From Streptomyces sp. NBS 14/10 (GTDB taxonomy: Bacteria; Actinomycetota; Actinomycetes; Streptomycetales; Streptomycetaceae): a stretch of 64,000 nucleotides of DNA. Position 1 is the first letter of the stretch, and each line of letters starts with the position of its first letter. Below are positions 56,846 to 64,000 of this stretch, in pieces. The stretch spans positions 437,839 through 501,838 of the forward strand of contig NZ_NCSM01000007.1 in assembly GCF_002224125.1 (NCBI RefSeq), written 5' to 3'. Both the position numbers and the translations under genes were made by a program. The notes below the pieces were generated by a model. It worked only from the letters and a program-made list of their open reading frames with translations. It had not been told where the DNA came from and did no database searches.

Positions 56846-58903
56846 CTATAGGGAGGGACCGGCTCCGTCCTCGACCAGCGCCCAGGCGTGGGCGAACAGC
56901 TCGGGCAGGGTGCGGGTGGGCAGCGGAAGCGGGCTCTCCAGGAGGCCGTTGTAGGAGCGGTCCACCCCGATGAGGTCCGCCTTCCATGCCTCCATGGGCT
57001 GGTAGGGCTTCTTGGCGTGGATCCACTCGCCCGGCAGGAAGAGCTGACGGCCCGCCCGGGGGCGCTTGTCCTCCACGACCAGGCCGCGCTCGACCAGCAC
57101 GGCGGCGGCCTTCTGGTGCCGGGCGGGCTTCCACCCGTTCCAGGTGCGGACGCTGCGGTCGGTCGGCGCGGACAGGGCCAGCAGCTGGAGGTACAGCGCC
57201 GCCGCGTCCTCGTCGATGCCGAGCCCGCCCGCGACCCGAGCCACCACATCCGGCGCGGAGGCCGCCGGGTTCGTCTCGTACGCGCCGGCCGGCAGCGCGG
57301 CGCTCTCTATCCGCTCCATGATGCGCGCGCAGTCCGGGCCGCGCAGCCACTCGACGAGCCCCAGCTCACGGTCGTAGCGGGAGTCGAACCTGGCCCCCGA
57401 CAGCGCCCGGGAGCGCTCGTCGGCGCCGTAGAACGCCGGGCGGAAGTACAGGCGGGTCCGGGACAGATGGCCTCTGCGGTCCACTACGCCGTCCGTGACC
57501 ACGGTGAGCCCGTCGTCGATGGACGCGACCTCCAGCCGCTCCGGCCCGGCATACGGCTGGTACCCGAATCGCTCGTGCAACTCGGCGACCGAGGCCCCCA
57601 CCTCGCGGTCGAGCGTGCCCGCGTCCAGCAGCAGCCCCGGGTGGTTCAACCGCTCCTGAAACACGCGCACCAGGCCGGGCGCCCCCTCGCGGACGAGGTC
57701 ACCGGCGGGGAGCTCGGCGTAGACCCAGAACAGGTTGGGGACGATGGAGAGCAGGCGGTCCTCGAACCTCGCGACATCCCACCGGGCGTTGGCGTCGCTG
57801 ACCATCGGGCCATGGTCGGTGTTCTTGATCCAGGTGTCGACGGGGGCGCTGAGCCCGGGCTCGGCAGTGGGGTTGGTGAACGCCGCGCAGAAGTCGGCCG
57901 CTGACAGGCGCAGCATCTGCAGCTCGACGACCGCGTTGTGCGTACGCTCCGGCACCACGGTCCGCCGGCCGTACCGCTCCCGCCACGCCTCCGCGATCCG
58001 CTCCGCCACCCCGCGCATCCCGTGCGGCTCCCACAGCTCGGCAGGGTCCTCGGGCAGCACATCCGCCAGCAGCTCAAGGCGGTCGAGCGCGGTCAGCCGG
58101 GCGTGTTCGGAAGCGCCGTCCTCGGCCTCGGCCACCTTGAGCCGCAGAATCTCCCGCTCCTCGTTCTCGAGAAACGGGATACGGCCCCTGACGTGCATCC
58201 CCGCCAGCACGAGGGACGCCGCCGCCCGTCCCATTCCCGTGCCTTCCCTCAGCGCGGCCACCGCCTGGTGGTCCCACGGCACCGGCCCGCGCTCCCGGAC
58301 GAGGCCCACCAGCCGGCGCAACTGCTCGGCGCTGCCCCATCCCCCGCGCGGGGCGTCGGTCACCTCCTCGATGACCCCGAGACTCGGCGCATCCGCTTCG
58401 CCCGTACGCAGATCGACGAATTTACGGAGCCTGTCACGGTTCCAGCCGACCGCGACGGCCGCCCCTCGCTCGTCCCGGACCGCCATCGGGTCGCCCTCCG
58501 CGATCCGCACCAGACCGGTGCGAATCCGGCCCGCCGGATCGCAGAACGGGCCGTCCGCCCAGATCTCCAGCAGCGCGAGCAGACGCCGACGGCGCTCCTC
58601 GCGGGTGGACGGCGCGGCGGCGCGCAGCGCCACGGTGCCGATGCGCCCGATGAACCACGGCGCCCAGGATCCCTCCCCGGCCCTTCCCACGCCGCCGTCC
58701 GGGGTGGGCGGATCCCATGTGCCCGCCAGATAGCGACCGGTCCGCTCGATACCGGCCAGCGCGCCTTTGTCCGTCCAATACCCCGAACCGTCGACGAGCC
58801 CGTCCAACGCGGCCCCGACGTGGTAGTCGTCCAGGGACGCCACCTCGGCGCGATCCGTCACCAGCCCGCCTGCTGTCGTCTCCATGAGGAAATCTTGACT
58901 CAT
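56846..58903 (-). CDS. Large hypothetical protein, unrecognised
   Basis: 685-aa cytoplasmic-looking protein, no signal or membrane segments. Codon use is clearly that of a real gene. Stretches such as GWGSAEQLRRLVGLVRERGP and HQKAAAVLVERGLVVEDKRP (winged-helix-like, with AGRQLFLPGEWIHAKKPYQP after it) recur in uncharacterised actinobacterial proteins, but I cannot name a domain. ATG 58903 has no clear ribosome site; ATG 58885 is an alternative. It is convergent with the xylosidase gene (7 nt between stops). The 12-bp tandem repeat lies just upstream. Confidence 0.7.
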   Translation of the reverse strand: MSQDFLMETTAGGLVTDRAEVASLDDYHVGAALDGLVDGSGYWTDKGALAGIERTGRYLAGTWDPPTPDGGVGRAGEGSWAPWFIGRIGTVALRAAAPSTREERRRRLLALLEIWADGPFCDPAGRIRTGLVRIAEGDPMAVRDERGAAVAVGWNRDRLRKFVDLRTGEADAPSLGVIEEVTDAPRGGWGSAEQLRRLVGLVRERGPVPWDHQAVAALREGTGMGRAAASLVLAGMHVRGRIPFLENEEREILRLKVAEAEDGASEHARLTALDRLELLADVLPEDPAELWEPHGMRGVAERIAEAWRERYGRRTVVPERTHNAVVELQMLRLSAADFCAAFTNPTAEPGLSAPVDTWIKNTDHGPMVSDANARWDVARFEDRLLSIVPNLFWVYAELPAGDLVREGAPGLVRVFQERLNHPGLLLDAGTLDREVGASVAELHERFGYQPYAGPERLEVASIDDGLTVVTDGVVDRRGHLSRTRLYFRPAFYGADERSRALSGARFDSRYDRELGLVEWLRGPDCARIMERIESAALPAGAYETNPAASAPDVVARVAGGLGIDEDAAALYLQLLALSAPTDRSVRTWNGWKPARHQKAAAVLVERGLVVEDKRPRAGRQLFLPGEWIHAKKPYQPMEAWKADLIGVDRSYNGLLESPLPLPTRTLPELFAHAWALVEDGAGPSL

Positions 58904-58942
58904 GGGTCCGACAGCGGCCCGGGCGCCCTGTCACGGACCGGC

Positions 58943-58983
58943 TCAAAGGCCGGCTCAAAGGCCGGCTCAAAGGCCGGCTCAAA
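58943..58983. repeat. 12-bp tandem repeat between two minus-strand genes
   Basis: AAAGGCCGGCTC is repeated about 3.5 times without change, each unit holding the palindrome GCCGGC. It lies between the start of the 685-aa gene and the end of the amidohydrolase gene. Confidence 0.85.
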
Positions 58984-58986
58984 GGA

Positions 58987-59940
58987 TCAAAGAGCGAAAA
59001 GGCGGGCGGCGTTGTCGTGGCAGACCGCGCGCAGCCAGTCGGCGCCGAGGTCGAGGTCCCGCAGGACGCGCAGGGCGTCCACGTACGGATACGGGATGTT
59101 CGGGAAGTCGGTGCCCAGCAGGACCTTCTCCCCCAGGGCGGCGAGCCGGGGCAGTTCGGCGCGCGGGAAGGGCATTTCGGCCTCGACAAAGGGCGTGAAG
59201 GACATGGTCGTATCGAGCATCACGTGCTCGTACCGCTCGGCCAGGTCGAGGAATTCCACGTACTCCGGCCCGCCCAGATGCGCGACCACCAGCCGCAACG
59301 CGGGATGGCGGGCGAGGACGGCACCCATCGGTCCTGGCCCGGTGTACCGGCCGGGGATGGGCCCGGAGCCGCAGTGGGTGACCACGGGTGTGCCGCGCTC
59401 GGCGAGCAGCGCCCACACCTCGTCCAGCAGCGGGTCGCCGGGGTCGAAGCCCCCGACCTGCAGATGGCACTTGAAGACGCGCGCGCCCTGGTCGAGGGCG
59501 CGGCGCACATCGTCGAGGGCGCAGGGCTCGGCGTAGAAGGTCGCGGTGTGCAGACAGTCCGGCGTACGGGCGGCGAAGTCGGCGGCCCAGTCGTTGAGCC
59601 AGCGGGCCATGGCGGGCTTGTGCGGGTAGAGCATCGCGGTGAAGGCGCGCACCCCGAAGCCGCGCAGCACATCGAGGCGTTCCTGCTCCTCCTGCCGGTA
59701 CGCGATCGGCCAGACCTTCCCCACGAGGGGGCCCGCCGCGTCGAAGTACGCCCAGACCTTGTCCAGGACGCGCTGCGGCATGAAGTGGGTGTGGACGTCG
59801 ATGAGGTGGTCGAGCCCCGCCTCGGCGCGGAAGGCGGCGGCGTCGGCGCGCTCGGCGGTGATTTGCCCGGCGGTGGTTTGCCCGGCGGTGGTTTGCCCGG
59901 CGGTGGTTTGCCCGGCGGTCATCGGAAGCGGGTCGGCCAT
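58987..59940 (-). CDS. Amidohydrolase-family protein (metal-dependent, ACMSD/LigW-like)
   Basis: 317-aa TIM-barrel hydrolase/decarboxylase. Metal-site pattern: HTH in IDVHTHFMP, His in VVTHCGSGP, LVVAHLGGPE, and Asp in LGTDFPNIPY. The HxH..H..D set with C-terminal CHDNAARLF fits amidohydrolase_2. The substrate is unknown. The N-terminus has a TAGQT pentapeptide repeated about four times before the enzyme domain; a start at the later codon near residue 30 is possible. Confidence 0.85.
   Translation of the reverse strand: MADPLPMTAGQTTAGQTTAGQTTAGQITAERADAAAFRAEAGLDHLIDVHTHFMPQRVLDKVWAYFDAAGPLVGKVWPIAYRQEEQERLDVLRGFGVRAFTAMLYPHKPAMARWLNDWAADFAARTPDCLHTATFYAEPCALDDVRRALDQGARVFKCHLQVGGFDPGDPLLDEVWALLAERGTPVVTHCGSGPIPGRYTGPGPMGAVLARHPALRLVVAHLGGPEYVEFLDLAERYEHVMLDTTMSFTPFVEAEMPFPRAELPRLAALGEKVLLGTDFPNIPYPYVDALRVLRDLDLGADWLRAVCHDNAARLFAL
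59866..59925. repeat. 15-bp tandem repeat in the amidohydrolase N-terminus
   Basis: GCCCGGCGGTGGTTT (plus strand) recurs about four times, encoding TAGQT units. The unit keeps the frame. Confidence 0.85.
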
Positions 59941-59975
59941 GAACGGCAGCGTAATCGGCGACAGATCGCTTGTTC

Positions 59976-60410
59976 TTACGGGGTGAAGTGGCGGGCGAGG
60001 ACCGCGAGGGCGTCGGTCACCTCGCGCAGCCGCTGAGGGTCGTCGGTGCCGAGGGCGGTGGCGAGGGCCGTGTCGATGGTCGTGGCGCGCACCTGCGCGA
60101 CGCGGGCGGAGGGCTCGGCGGCGGGGCTGATGAGCGCGCGGCGGCGGTCGGCGGGGTCGGGGGCGGTGGTGATGGACCCCGCCTCCTTCAGACGGGCGAC
60201 GGCGGTGGAGATCTGGCTCTGCGGCAGTCCGGTGCGGGCCGCGATATCGCTGACGGTGGTGCCGGGGTGCGCGGCGATGTCGCTGGCGGCGATCAGCACG
60301 AGGCGCGTGCTGCCCGCGTGGCGTTCGGCCCCGCAGGGGGGTTCGGGCATGGCGTCCTCGCCGATCTTCATGAGCGTACGGCCGAGGAGGAAGAGTTCGA
60401 CTCCGTTCAC
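59976..60410 (-). CDS. MarR-family transcriptional regulator
   Basis: 144-aa winged-helix regulator: LGRTLMKIGEDAM, HAGSTRLVLIAASDIAAHPG, TVSDIAARTGLPQSQISTAV, ARLKEAGSITTAPDPADRRR (wing). GTG 60410 gives the usual family length; upstream sequence is promoter-like. It is divergent from an alpha/beta hydrolase gene with an inverted repeat between, so it probably represses that gene. Confidence 0.82.
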   Translation of the reverse strand: MNGVELFLLGRTLMKIGEDAMPEPPCGAERHAGSTRLVLIAASDIAAHPGTTVSDIAARTGLPQSQISTAVARLKEAGSITTAPDPADRRRALISPAAEPSARVAQVRATTIDTALATALGTDDPQRLREVTDALAVLARHFTP

Positions 60411-60432
60411 ACAGCGAGGGTACATCGAATTA

Positions 60433-60454
60433 GATACATCCATCTTGATGCATC
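60433..60454. promoter_or_regulatory. Putative MarR operator
   Basis: GATACATC-CATCTT-GATGCATC, an inverted repeat with 7 of 8 arm positions matching, lies 23 bp from the MarR start and 85 bp before the hydrolase ATG. CATCGAAT direct repeats at 60423 and 60451 flank it. Confidence 0.55.
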
Positions 60455-60538
60455 GAATCCGATGGATTACTGTGGTGCGTGGCAGCCGGAGACACGGCAG
60501 CCACGCCACCGACCCGCCACCGACCCGAGGGGCATCCC

Positions 60539-61396
60539 ATGACGTACGACAACACCCGCACCGGCACCATCGACGCACCCGGCGCCACCCTCCACTACCA
60601 GGTACGCGGGGCCGGCCCCGCGCTGCTGATCGGCCAGAGCGGCGAAGGGGACGCCGACCGCAGCGTCGACCTCGCCGCACGCCTCGCCGATACGTACACC
60701 GTGATCACCTACGACCGGCGAGGCCTGTCACGCAGCCGACTCCACGACCCGTCGCGCGGGGCGACGCTCACCGAGCACGCCGACGACGCGGCGCGCGTGC
60801 TCGCGGCGGTGACACCCGCCCCGGCCGCGATGCTCGGCTGCAGCCTCGGCGCCGTCATCGGCCTGCACCTCGCGACGCGCCACCCGGGCCGGATCCACAC
60901 CCTGATCGCCCACGAGCCCGTCGCGCCCCGGCTGCTGCCCGCCGCCGAACGCACCCACCACGAACACGAACTCGCCCACCTTCAGCGGCTCTACGTACGC
61001 GACGGTCTCGCCGCCGCCCTCCCCGAGATCGCCCGTGTCCTCGGCATCGACACCACCGGCCGCGACTCCGAACCCGGCCTGACCCCGCAGCCCATCAACG
61101 ACCTGCGCCGCGCCAACTTCGACTACTTCATCCGCCACGACTTCACGGCGGTCCTCGCCGACACCCTCGACCTCCCCACGCTCACCGACACCCCCACCCG
61201 CATCATCCCGGCCGTCGGCCGCACCACCCCCGAGGGCGTCTTCGACCGCCGCTGCGCCTACGCCCTCGCCGACGCGCTCGGCACGGAGGTGGTGGAACTA
61301 CCGGGCGGCCACAACGGCAACACCAGCCACCCGTCCGGCTACGCGGCCCGCCTAAGCGATCTGCTCGCCGTACCCGCTCACGCAGCTCAGCCGTGA
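60539..61396 (+). CDS. Alpha/beta hydrolase
   Basis: 285-aa alpha/beta-hydrolase-fold protein. Nucleophile elbow LGCSLGAVIG (GCSLG, Ser), oxyanion region IGQSGEGDADRS, strand YTVITYDRRGLSRS, and a C-terminal His in PGGHNGNTSH. ATG 60539 follows GAGGGG. The substrate is unknown. Probably under control of the divergent MarR regulator. Confidence 0.88.
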   Translation: MTYDNTRTGTIDAPGATLHYQVRGAGPALLIGQSGEGDADRSVDLAARLADTYTVITYDRRGLSRSRLHDPSRGATLTEHADDAARVLAAVTPAPAAMLGCSLGAVIGLHLATRHPGRIHTLIAHEPVAPRLLPAAERTHHEHELAHLQRLYVRDGLAAALPEIARVLGIDTTGRDSEPGLTPQPINDLRRANFDYFIRHDFTAVLADTLDLPTLTDTPTRIIPAVGRTTPEGVFDRRCAYALADALGTEVVELPGGHNGNTSHPSGYAARLSDLLAVPAHAAQP

Positions 61397-61444
61397 CCGA
61401 TTCGTTCAAGACCGCATCAGCAGCGGCACCGTACCGTCGGAACC

Positions 61445-61855
61445 ATGGAGAACACCGCCCCGGAATCGCGCCACATCAGCACACATATCGACCGCCCCGC
61501 CAAGGCCGTCTACGACTACGCGTCGAACCCCTCCAACCTCCCCCAGTGGGCGCACGGTCTGGGGACCTCCATCGCCGAGATCGACGGTCAGTGGATCGCC
61601 GACTCCTCGCCCCTGGGGCGGGTCGTGGTCGCCTTCGCCCCCGAGAACGAGTTCGGCGTCCTCGATCACGATGTCACGCTGCCGTCGGGCGAGACCGTCC
61701 ACAACCCCGTGCGGGTGATCGCTGACGGCACCGGCTGCGAGGTGGTGTTCACCCTCCGCCGACAGCCGGACATGAGCGACGAGGACTTCCAACGGGACAC
61801 GGACGCTGTGACGCGCGACCTCGCCACGCTCAAGCAGGTGATGGAGCTTTGCTGA
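61445..61855 (+). CDS. SRPBCC-family protein
   Basis: 136-aa START-like protein: SRHISTHIDRPAKAVYDYAS, NPSNLPQWAHGLG and RDLATLKQVMELC, typical of small SRPBCC proteins that bind a hydrophobic ligand. It lies 48 nt after the hydrolase gene and may be co-transcribed. Function unknown. Confidence 0.82.
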   Translation: MENTAPESRHISTHIDRPAKAVYDYASNPSNLPQWAHGLGTSIAEIDGQWIADSSPLGRVVVAFAPENEFGVLDHDVTLPSGETVHNPVRVIADGTGCEVVFTLRRQPDMSDEDFQRDTDAVTRDLATLKQVMELC

Positions 61856-61859
61856 GGGG

Positions 61860-62429
61860 TTACAGAGGCGCCAACTCCACCCTGCCTGTGAATCGGCCAC
61901 CCACTTGACCGGCCAGCCAATGGACGCGGGCGACCTGGTCGCCGTTCCGGTTCCGGACGTGCACGTGGACGGTGTGGTCCTGCGACGGCTCGTCCTGGTA
62001 GAGGTCCCGGGAATTCACTGTCAGCGTGAGGTACGCGTACTTCTGCGAGATCGCCTCCAGTCCCGCTTCGGGAACCGCGGGCCATGCGTCCAGATCCCAC
62101 CGAACAGCCGCGGGATCCGGTCCCAGAGCAGCGATGAAGGGCTCAGCGCGGTCCAGCGGACGACACCAGTCGAACACTCGGATCGGCAGACAGTCCGCAG
62201 GGTTGTCGCCGGCCTCCGACGAACCGTGCTCCTTGCCGGCCGACGCCCACCATTCGAGGTCGGGCAGTACGTGACGCACTTGCGCCAGCACGTCCGGCGA
62301 CCTGATCACGGCTTCGAAGTCAACCTCTCCCTGGCCGGCGTCTGCCATGCCCAGCAAGGTACGCACCGCACGTATCGCTTCAGACAGGTCGGCAGTTGTA
62401 AGGACAGCAGCCGCAGCAGAGTTACTCAT
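61860..62429 (-). CDS. Hypothetical protein
   Basis: 189-aa acidic protein without signal or membrane segments. ATG 62429 (MSNSAAAAVLTTADLSEAIR) is chosen because the upstream part of the frame is transposase debris. Features: PDVLAQVRHVLPDLEWWASA, VFDWCRPLDRAEPFIAALGP, VNSRDLYQDEPSQDHTVHVH. I do not recognise a family. It is convergent with the SRPBCC gene (4 nt between stops). Confidence 0.65.
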   Translation of the reverse strand: MSNSAAAAVLTTADLSEAIRAVRTLLGMADAGQGEVDFEAVIRSPDVLAQVRHVLPDLEWWASAGKEHGSSEAGDNPADCLPIRVFDWCRPLDRAEPFIAALGPDPAAVRWDLDAWPAVPEAGLEAISQKYAYLTLTVNSRDLYQDEPSQDHTVHVHVRNRNGDQVARVHWLAGQVGGRFTGRVELAPL

Positions 62430-62445
62430 CCCGGCACCATAGGAC

Positions 62446-62590
62446 GGCACCCACAGACCGGTCCGAGCGGGTGCTTGCGCTTCCTGTAACGCTCTTCGTC
62501 GAAACTGTGACGCGGGCGCGGGCGGGGGGTCGGTCCGGGCACCGGCCGCGTGCTGATGGGCTCGCACGATGGTGGAGTAGCGGGCGCGCT
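62446..62590 (-). mobile_element. Transposase debris of the IS5-family element
   Basis: The minus strand reads STIVRAHQHAAGARTDPPPA, as in the IS orfA, and is then joined in another frame to SFDEERYRKRK, matching FDEKRYKKRN from the end of orfB. The intervening catalytic part is deleted. It lies between the ECF41 gene and the 189-aa gene. Confidence 0.7.
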
Positions 62591-62595
62591 GTGCC

Positions 62596-63534
62596 TCAGC
62601 CCGTCGTCCAGCGACGGAGTTTCTCGGGGTTGCGTACCACCCAGATGTGCTTGATCCGGTCGCCCTCGACCTCGAACGCGAACACCGACACGGTGACGCC
62701 GTCCTGCTGGGCCACCAGGCCGGGCTGACCGTTGACCGTACGTTCCAGGAGCGTCATGTTGCCGGGCCTCCGGCGGGCGATTTCGACCCAGGCGTGCGCG
62801 ATCTGCTCGCCGCCTTCGATGGGGTGCAGGAAGGTGATGGCGAGGCCGCCGCCGTCGGCGATGGCCGTGGCATCGGGGTCGAGCAGGCCGATGAGGGCGT
62901 CGATGTCCTTGGCTTCCCACGCCTGCTTGAAGTCCCTGACGATGCCGGCGCGCTGGGCCGCCGGCGTCGCGGAAGGCTGCGCGGCCCGGATGCGGCGGCG
63001 GGCCGAGGAGGCCAGCTGGCGGCATGCCGCCGGGGTACGGCCGACGATCTCGGCCACTTCGGCAAAGGAGTAACGGAAGACATCGTGCAGGACGAACGCG
63101 ACACGTTCGGCCGGGGTCATCGATTCGAGCACGACCAGGAAGGCCAGGTTGACCGACTCGTCCAGGGTGACCCGGTCGGCCGGGTCGACGGTGGCGCCGC
63201 CCGGCCGCACGCTGATCCACTCCGTACGCTCGGGCAGCGGCTCGGGGATCCATTCGCCCACGTAGGTCTCTCGCCGGGCCCGCGCGGAGCGGAGCTGGTT
63301 GAGGCAGATGCGGCCGGCGACCGTCGTCAACCAGGCGCCGGGGGATTCGATGGCGTCCTGCTGCCGCGCGGACATGGCGTACCAGCGGGCGTACGTCTCC
63401 TGGACGGCATCCTCGGCCTCGGCCAGGGAGCCCAGGAGCCGGTACGCGAGATTGATCAGCTGACGCCGCTCGCTCATGATCGCGTCCAGGCTCGGATCGG
63501 GCCGGTCGTGTCCTGGCTCGGATTGGGTGGTCAT
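62596..63534 (-). CDS. ECF41-type sigma factor with C-terminal SnoaL-like domain
   Basis: 312-aa sigma factor. Region 2: LINLAYRLLGSLAEAEDAVQ, ETYARWYAMS. Region 4: ESMTPAERVAFVLHDVFRYS, FAEVAEIVGRTPAACRQLAS. The SnoaL_2-like extension carries the two ECF41 hallmark motifs, DGGG (IADGGGLAITF) and NPxKL (RNPEKL), which regulate activity in place of an anti-sigma factor. ATG 63534 is the first codon of the conserved part. It is divergent from the LUD gene over a large nested inverted repeat. Confidence 0.92.
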   Translation of the reverse strand: MTTQSEPGHDRPDPSLDAIMSERRQLINLAYRLLGSLAEAEDAVQETYARWYAMSARQQDAIESPGAWLTTVAGRICLNQLRSARARRETYVGEWIPEPLPERTEWISVRPGGATVDPADRVTLDESVNLAFLVVLESMTPAERVAFVLHDVFRYSFAEVAEIVGRTPAACRQLASSARRRIRAAQPSATPAAQRAGIVRDFKQAWEAKDIDALIGLLDPDATAIADGGGLAITFLHPIEGGEQIAHAWVEIARRRPGNMTLLERTVNGQPGLVAQQDGVTVSVFAFEVEGDRIKHIWVVRNPEKLRRWTTG

Positions 63535-63565
63535 GGTGCCGACGGCTCCCTTGGTCGCATCTGCC

Positions 63566-63652
63566 CTCAGCAGTTCGACAAGACAGCGCACCGGAATGTG
63601 AGGCCGGTGCGCCGCCTGACATTCCGCGGAGCTGTGTTGTCGAACTGCTGAG
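63566..63652. promoter_or_regulatory. Nested inverted repeats between ECF41 and LUD genes
   Basis: Outer arms CTCAGCAGTTCGACAA (63566-63581) and TTGTCGAACTGCTGAG (63637-63652) are perfect 16-mers. Inside lie CGGAATGT/ACATTCCG (63592/63619) and GCGCACCGG/CCGGTGCGC (63586/63604). The layout mirrors two facing copies of one promoter or operator, or a cruciform/MITE-like element. Confidence 0.7.
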
Positions 63653-63692
63653 AGCAACACATCATCCAGCGAACAAGAAGGCCAGAGGCATC

Positions 63693-64000
63693 ATGACCAC
63701 CTCGACACCGGCAACACCGTTCACCGACCCTGCGACCGACGAGCGACTGGAGCGGGTGGCCGCAGCGCTGAAGGAAAAGAACTTCGACGTCGAGATCCTG
63801 GATGACGCCGCCGCCGCGCGGGCCCGCGTCAGGGACTTGATTCCCGAGGGCGCCGCGGTGTTCACCGGGGCCAGCGAGACCCTCCGGCTGTCCGGCATCG
63901 ACGAGGACATCAACAGCAGCGGGCGGTACGACTCCGTCAAGGCACGCGGGCTGACCATGGACCGCGCGACCCAGATGGCCGAGATCTGGCAGCTGCTCGC
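63693..64000 (+). CDS. LUD-domain protein (LutC-like), 3' end beyond window
   Basis: First 102 codons of a LUD (lactate utilisation-type) protein: FTDPATDERLERVAAALKEK, NFDVEILDDAAAARARVRDL, IPEGAAVFTGASETLRLSGI. Start ATG 63693. No iron-sulfur motifs are seen in the visible part. It is divergent from the ECF41 gene and possibly its target, since ECF41 factors often control a neighbouring gene. Confidence 0.8.
   Translation, partial: MTTSTPATPFTDPATDERLERVAAALKEKNFDVEILDDAAAARARVRDLIPEGAAVFTGASETLRLSGIDEDINSSGRYDSVKARGLTMDRATQMAEIWQLL

Noticed and set aside
53662..56954. Long plus-strand frames overlapping the permease and GH3 genes
   Set aside because: Out-of-frame shadows; the permease and GH3 frames carry the EAA and SDY motifs.
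1..64000. tRNA, rRNA, origin or phage attachment site
   Set aside because: No cloverleaf with a GTTCGANNC-type T arm, no rRNA sequence, no integrase gene and no DnaA-box cluster was found by eye.

Overview
The window is about 64 kb of chromosomal DNA from a Streptomyces or very close relative. The evidence is the high G+C content with strong third-position G/C bias, frequent GTG and TTG starts, ATGA/GTGA gene overlaps, a complete conservon (CvnABCD) with paired P450s, two membrane Ser/Thr kinases, and a xylanase/xylosidase regulon. Both edges cut genes: a sugar-binding lipoprotein on the left and a LUD-domain protein on the right.

Layout. 1-4299: an alpha-galactoside locus with a binding lipoprotein, a LacI repressor and a GH36 alpha-galactosidase; two identical 14-bp palindromes lie at the repressor start. 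4300-10200: an accessory patch of small conserved genes. It holds module A (three overlapping small genes divergent from an XRE/Nudix pair), a Gly-rich protein, a decayed module B, and a CYTH-domain gene. 10250-20200: an HD hydrolase, a Ser/Thr kinase, an ArsR-type regulator with an MFS exporter, an IS5-family element carrying a dead immunity-like gene, and a Ser/Thr kinase fused to a ChvE-like sugar-binding ectodomain. 20223-23861: a TSUP transporter, a secreted Lys/Pro/Gly-repeat protein and a divergent two-component system. 23954-29446: a conservon with a CYP157-like and a CYP154-like P450. 29467-33899: assimilatory nitrite reductase (FAD oxidoreductase, NirB, NirD) behind a GlnR-like box. 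33882-36924: a secreted propeller-like protein and a sigma factor with its membrane partner. 36925-41773: XRE/SDR and TetR/SDR pairs with transposon debris. 41798-47071: a minus-strand run of small overlapping genes (module C), a possible peptide precursor, an asparagine-synthetase-like enzyme and a GNAT, divergent from an XRE regulator coupled to a second GNAT. 47284-56838: two secreted GH10 xylanases, a LacI regulator, a xylo-oligosaccharide ABC importer and a GH3 beta-xylosidase. 56846-64000: an unrecognised 685-aa protein, an amidohydrolase, MarR with an alpha/beta hydrolase, two small proteins, transposase debris, an ECF41 sigma factor and a LUD protein.

How genes work together. The xylan block is a full degradation and uptake route: secreted GH10 enzymes, lipoprotein plus two permeases, cytoplasmic GH3 enzyme, with LacI-family control and a shared CTTCCGGAAG-type site. 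The nitrite block reduces nitrite to ammonium. The conservon is a membrane-associated GTPase switch linked to P450s.

The strongest candidate for something undescribed is 41798-45143. A 49-aa cationic peptide is followed by a strong 10-bp hairpin, a cyclase/asparagine-synthetase-like enzyme without the glutaminase cysteine, and an acetyltransferase. This looks like a RiPP-type cassette without visible B/RRE or protease genes. Directly upstream lies a four-gene overlapping operon that shares a gene family and a covarying leader hairpin with module A.
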